Made by a program: the position numbers and the translations under genes. The notes beneath the pieces are model-generated. The model did no database searches, was not told the origin of the DNA, and saw only the letters and a program-made list of their open reading frames with translations. This document shows positions 60,281 through 64,000 of a stretch of DNA of 64,000 bases, one piece after another. The DNA comes from Austropuccinia psidii (lineage: Eukaryota; Basidiomycota; Pucciniomycetes; Pucciniales; Sphaerophragmiaceae): assembly GCA_023105745.1 (NCBI GenBank), contig JALGQZ010000013.1, forward strand, positions 24,686,605 to 24,750,604, given 5' to 3'. Numbering within the stretch: position 1 is the first letter of the stretch; every line of letters starts with the position of its first letter.

Positions 60281-61959
60281 GCATCATTTGCCCATTTGTT
60301 GATGATTTGGGTTTTCCACCAAGTCCAACTCTGGTGTCCATGTGCTTGTCTTATTTTGATGTACCATCTGTGAGCTGATCTGGTAAACAAGGTGTTAAAC
60401 CTGGCTGTTACCAATCTGTCTGGTAATTCAAAATCCTCTTTGATCATGTCAATACCTCTAATGAATTCCATATGGTCATACTCTCCTTCACCACTGAAGT
60501 GAGGCCATTCTTTAAGTTTTGGAACTTCTTTCAAGAGTGCTTGGCCCATTGATGGTTCCAAGTTATGAAAAGAAGTGGATAATTCATTTTTTAATTGTGA
60601 ATTATCAGGATCCAATACTTGTGGATTTGAAATTCTTGTGCCCTCATTTTGATTTAGAGGTGTAGACATTCTTGGTAGGGTGTTCAGTAATTGTTCAATG
60701 TCATTCATTTTACTGTTGCTACACCTTTGGGAATTTCTGTATTCATGTTGGAAGCTTTGTATTAAATTTATTACTTCAATTTTATACATGTCTTCTTTAT
60801 GTGTAAGTTCTTGCCATAACTCTGTCTGTCTTGTATTATCAGCAGTGACTTGATTCAATTTCATTGATAATTTTGATACTTCTTCTTGTGAAGCATCAAA
60901 ACACTTTTTCAAGGCAATGGTATATGTCTTTACTTCAGTAAATGAATTTGAAATGTCATCAAGGACTTTCTTGTTATCTGTCTTGATAATATTTATGGCT
61001 TTTTTAATTCTTGTTTCAATTATGTCATCAATATTGAATTTAGAATATTTATCTGTTAATTCTTTAATAATGGCAGATTGTTCATTTATTTTATTGTTAG
61101 AAGAATTATCATTATTGGAATTTTTAATTGTTCTCAAAACTTTTTCAAAACACATAAGTGTTTCATTAATTTGGCACAGACTCAGGTTGTTTGTTTTAAT
61201 GTTGTTACAAATGGTGTCATTTTTATCAGAAAGATGTTTTTTCACGTCATTTATAGCATTATACAACTCTGGGATGGAATCAAATATGTCAGAAATCATT
61301 TCTGGAACCTTAATCTGGCTTCCTCCTTCTTCTGTAATTCCATCATGGTTCTGGCCATCTGAAATACATTTTCCATGGCATCCTGCTGAATCTTTGGGAT
61401 TCTGTAGCCCTGGCTGTAAGGTTTTGGGGCTGGTGCCTTCCCTTTGCCCTTGTTTGGAGTTTGTGGCTGCTTTTTCACGTTGGAATTGCTGCTGCTGGCC
61501 ACTGGGGCTGTTTTTGGCACTGGTTTGGCTGGTGGAGGGTTGTTTTTCCTCCATTCTAGTGTCAAAAGCATCATGTTTTTCTTCTCCATCAATGGATGCC
61601 ATCCATTGAGCAATTTGCAAGTGTTGGGATGGCCCAAGAATTTTCTTACTGTCAGGTAAGAATTCATGCAATTCTTCCACAGGTCTGCAAGGATCTGGTA
61701 CTCCTTGAATTGGAGTGCATTGTTGTATGCACTGTGGCTGGCTTTGTATATGTCCACAGAGGCTTGTTGTGGCGGTGTCAGCTCTTTTTGAAGGTAAAAT
61801 GGTATTATCAGCTTCAGAATGACCCATTTTAGTTGTTTGGAAGTCATCAACTGACCCTTTTCCTTCTGTACCTGGTTGGCCTCTGCCATAATCACGTCTA
61901 TTACCTTTTTGGGAGCTGCTTGAGGGGTTGTAGCTGGCTCCTGACCTGGTTGAAGGCAT
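60277..61959 (-). pseudogene. Gag part of the minus-strand element, frame broken at its end
   Basis: The open frame starts at the ATG at 61959 (MPSTRSGASYNPSSSSQ) and runs 560 codons. The first 220 overlap the leader ORF. Then come a helical, coiled-coil-rich segment and the capsid signature [16 protein letters not shown]. It stops after KWANDA because of a single-base deletion, while the intact copy continues [10 protein letters not shown]. Apart from that break, the frame looks functional. Confidence 0.85.
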
Positions 61960-62207
61960 AATTATGGTTAAAAAAGGCTTAAAATAGTATTTTTACGTCA
62001 AAAACTTACTATTGGCCAAATTTTTGGCTTTCTGAAGTGTATTACTTATATCCAAGTTAATTAATTCAGAAGATATTGGTTCAGGTTGATTATTTTGAGT
62101 CACAATAACAGTACTATTATGATCAGAATTAACAGTACTGGCAGGGATAATGCTGGTTACTGTTGAGGCTGTTTCAATGTTTTCTTGTCTTACCACGTTG
62201 TCAGACA
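61296..62207 (-). CDS. Spliced leader ORF overlapping Gag (minus-strand element)
   Basis: On the minus strand the exons are 62207-62010 and 61945-61296, joined across a 64-nt intron that starts GTAAGT and ends ...TCAACCAG, 14 nt inside the Gag ATG. The product is about 282 residues, if an upstream exon supplies the A of ATG before the opening TG. The exon 1 part reads SDNVVRQENIETAS and is S/T/N-rich. Exon 2 is open without any second intron and reads VDIYKASHSAYNN, MNSYLTVRKFL, LLNGWHPL, a P/K/A-rich hinge, YRIPKIQQDAMENVF and ends RLRFQK. The match to the plus-strand leader protein, in the same relative frame, shows selection on this frame. Gag is in the -1 frame. No TTTCCCA site is present here. 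Function unknown; a capsid-related or RNA-binding role is only a guess. Confidence 0.65.
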
Positions 62208-62411
62208 CTAAAATTAATGAAAAAGCCAATTAATTAAGTAAAAAAAAGGTTATTTCAAAAAAGAAATAAAAATATAAGCCTCACTTATAATATGAAAAAA
62301 AATATTTTTTAAGGATTTTTTTGGATTATAAGTATTTTTTATATGTTTTTAAATTTTTCAATATAAGAAAAAAAGATTTAAAAAGAGTAAAAAATATGTC
62401 ACAGGTAAAAT

Positions 62412-62431
62412 ATCACGGCTGGGCCCCCAAA
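62412..62431 (-). promoter_or_regulatory. Primer-binding-site-like motif of the minus-strand element
   Basis: On the minus strand TTTGGGGGCCCAGCCGTGAT follows the 5' LTR end directly. It differs from 47082-47101 by two bases. Its conservation while flanking sequence has diverged supports a priming role. Confidence 0.6.
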
Positions 62432-64000
62432 TGTAAGGTGTGGATATGAAACTTTGATTAAAAATCAAGTACTTTTCCTGTCCTCAAAATTTGTATAAGG
62501 TAAAATTCAGTTAAAAATAGTATGAAATATTATTTTTAAGAGAAAACACGCCAATTTTATTGTTTATAACTTTATTAGTATAAAACAATAATATTATAAA
62601 AATTTATTGTTTTACCAACAATAAAAATTTATCCAAAAAATACTCTACAAGAGATATTTTAAGGCTACAAAAGAAATTTCTTCAAGAGCAATTTCAATTG
62701 GAATTAATTGAGCAAAGAACTGCAAGCAATTAATTAAAGAACAGAGTCTTTAAAAAGAATATTAAAGAGAAAACACGCCCAAAAGTGACCAGAGTGAATT
62801 TGGAAACAAAGTGACAAAGTTAACAGTGATGAAAGATGCTTTAATTCACTTTTGGGGTGGTTCAGGGGTAAAAATGATTATAAGAGTTACAAACAATGAT
62901 TATAATGATTTTTTCACGTGGTTAAAAGGTTTAAAATGATTTAAAAGAGGTGGTTGGAATCTTTTATTGATTGGTTTAACAGTTTTAAACTAATTAATAA
63001 AAGGAAAAGATTCTAACATGAAGAGAAAAGTGAGGCAAAGAAGACATTCTTTTATAGCCATCAATTCTCTTACTCCAAAAGTAAAATTTACTCTTGTCAG
63101 TCGTGAAAAAAAGTCTGACAACAGAAAAGCCAAGTATGGCATCATTGAACCCTGGTTTAGACCAAAAAGGGCTGGTTTAAGCCATTTTTAGCCATTTTTA
63201 GCCATTTTAGACCCTTAAATCAGCCATTACTATAGCAATACCAGGCCTAGAGCCTTCAAAACACGTCAGAATGTGTTTCAGAGACGTAGAAACCAGTTAA
63301 AACTGTTTTTACTATGATGGTTTTATCTTAAGGGTAGTTTTACCCTCTTGGCAACAGTTAAAACTACCCCAGTTGGTATCAAAACCTCATCATCAATTGA
63401 GTCCACAGACCCTGTAACTCAATTCCAGGCCAAAAGTGATGAACTTTTGCGTGAATTTTGACATTCCACGCCTGTCAGCAAGGATTTTGGGGGTCTAGCT
63501 CCCCCCTAGAGCTGGAGTTCCTTTTCCCCCCCAAATTTAATCTTTCCAATTTATTTTTCCTTTAATTCCTCATCATGTATTATACTTATAATTTACATAT
63601 GTAATTCAATTCAATTGTACAGTACAATACAGTAATAATTGGCACCTCATATGTAAATCAAAGTTCACTTATGTAATACACGCGCACATTTTGACATTTC
63701 AATTGAATTCAATTGAAAATACTTTAATTCCTCATAACTTCTAAACTAAACACAACACCTCAATTTTAACACAAAAATTGATGGTTAACACCACATGTGG
63801 TGTGAATTAAATTAAGGTTTTGAGGATTTTCAACTTTTGTATTGAAAATACTAAAAACTTAATTTAAGCTTATTTAGAGTTGAGTTACAAAAATTTCACT
63901 CAGAGGTGACCCCACCTGATTTTTTATGAGGAATCCAATGGTGAAATAAAATTTATATGTTTATTTATTGGATAAAAAGTTATAATAAATTTTATTTAAC
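62432..64000 (-). repeat. 5' LTR of the minus-strand Gypsy element (cut by the window edge)
   Basis: It matches 54166-55734 nearly base for base. By length of the partner LTR it should end about 275 bp beyond the window. TATAAAAG on the minus strand lies at 63049-63056. Confidence 0.92.

Larger units (their letters stand above)
54166..64000 (-). mobile_element. Younger long-LTR Gypsy element nested in the 3' LTR (runs off the window)
   Basis: On the minus strand the order is: 5' LTR (62432 to beyond 64000), primer-binding-site-like motif, spliced leader ORF, Gag, Pol, polypurine tract and 3' LTR (54166-56011). About seven substitutions separate the two LTRs over the 1569 bp that can be compared, fewer per base than in the host element, as nesting requires. 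Gag-Pol carries two frameshifts and one nonsense codon. Confidence 0.9.

Noticed and set aside
60917..61609. 230-codon plus-strand frame over the minus-strand Gag
   Set aside because: Antisense shadow of Gag; composition is that of reverse-complemented Gag codons, and nothing similar is conserved in the plus-strand element.

Overview
The window is a AT-rich, intron-bearing, retrotransposon-packed piece of a eukaryotic genome, almost certainly a rust fungus (Pucciniales). The evidence is: short fungal introns (56-149 nt); a fungal-type MFS sugar porter; a cysteine-rich secreted protein of the kind common in rusts; Tad-like LINE sequence; and Gag/Pol proteins that I recognise as repeat-family 'hypothetical proteins' of Austropuccinia psidii. 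The species call rests on recognition, not on a search.

Layout. 1-5250: AT-rich DNA with a decayed tandem array and an old LTR. 5251-12140: a small gene island holding one apparently intact gene, a four-exon sugar/vacuolar-type transporter (6028-7681), followed by decayed repeats. 12884-25308: a decayed chromodomain Ty3/Gypsy element; both of its LTRs have been split by other LTRs and its Gag-Pol is full of stops. 25309-34400: fragments of a second Gypsy family (gag at 26931-29460, a minus-strand 3' end at 31590-32235). 35224-37061: a solo LTR with a perfect 5-bp target duplication. 37422-41412: a 5'-truncated Tad-like LINE with a target-site duplication. 41430-43610: a second small gene island carrying a four-exon gene for a secreted, six-cysteine protein with a 12-residue tandem-repeat tail, a candidate effector. 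45076-64000: two related long-LTR Gypsy elements, one inside the other. A plus-strand element with an uninterrupted 1932-codon Gag-Pol frame (47800-53598) has its 3' LTR interrupted at 54165/54166 by a younger minus-strand element that runs past the right edge.

The most unusual signal is in that second Gypsy family. Both long elements carry, besides Gag-Pol, a second open frame upstream. It is reached by splicing from a short leader exon to an acceptor a few bases inside the Gag-Pol ATG, and it runs about 650-680 nt in another frame over the N-terminal part of Gag-Pol. The amino-acid sequence of this second frame is conserved between the two elements, and Gag-Pol lies in the -1 frame relative to it in both. 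A decayed third copy keeps the same splice layout. This dual-coding leader gene is the strongest candidate for an undescribed arrangement.

CpG is nearly absent from retroelement coding sequence but common in the two gene islands, so CpG content separates host genes from repeats here. Gene models, splice sites, LTR ends and mismatch counts were made by eye.
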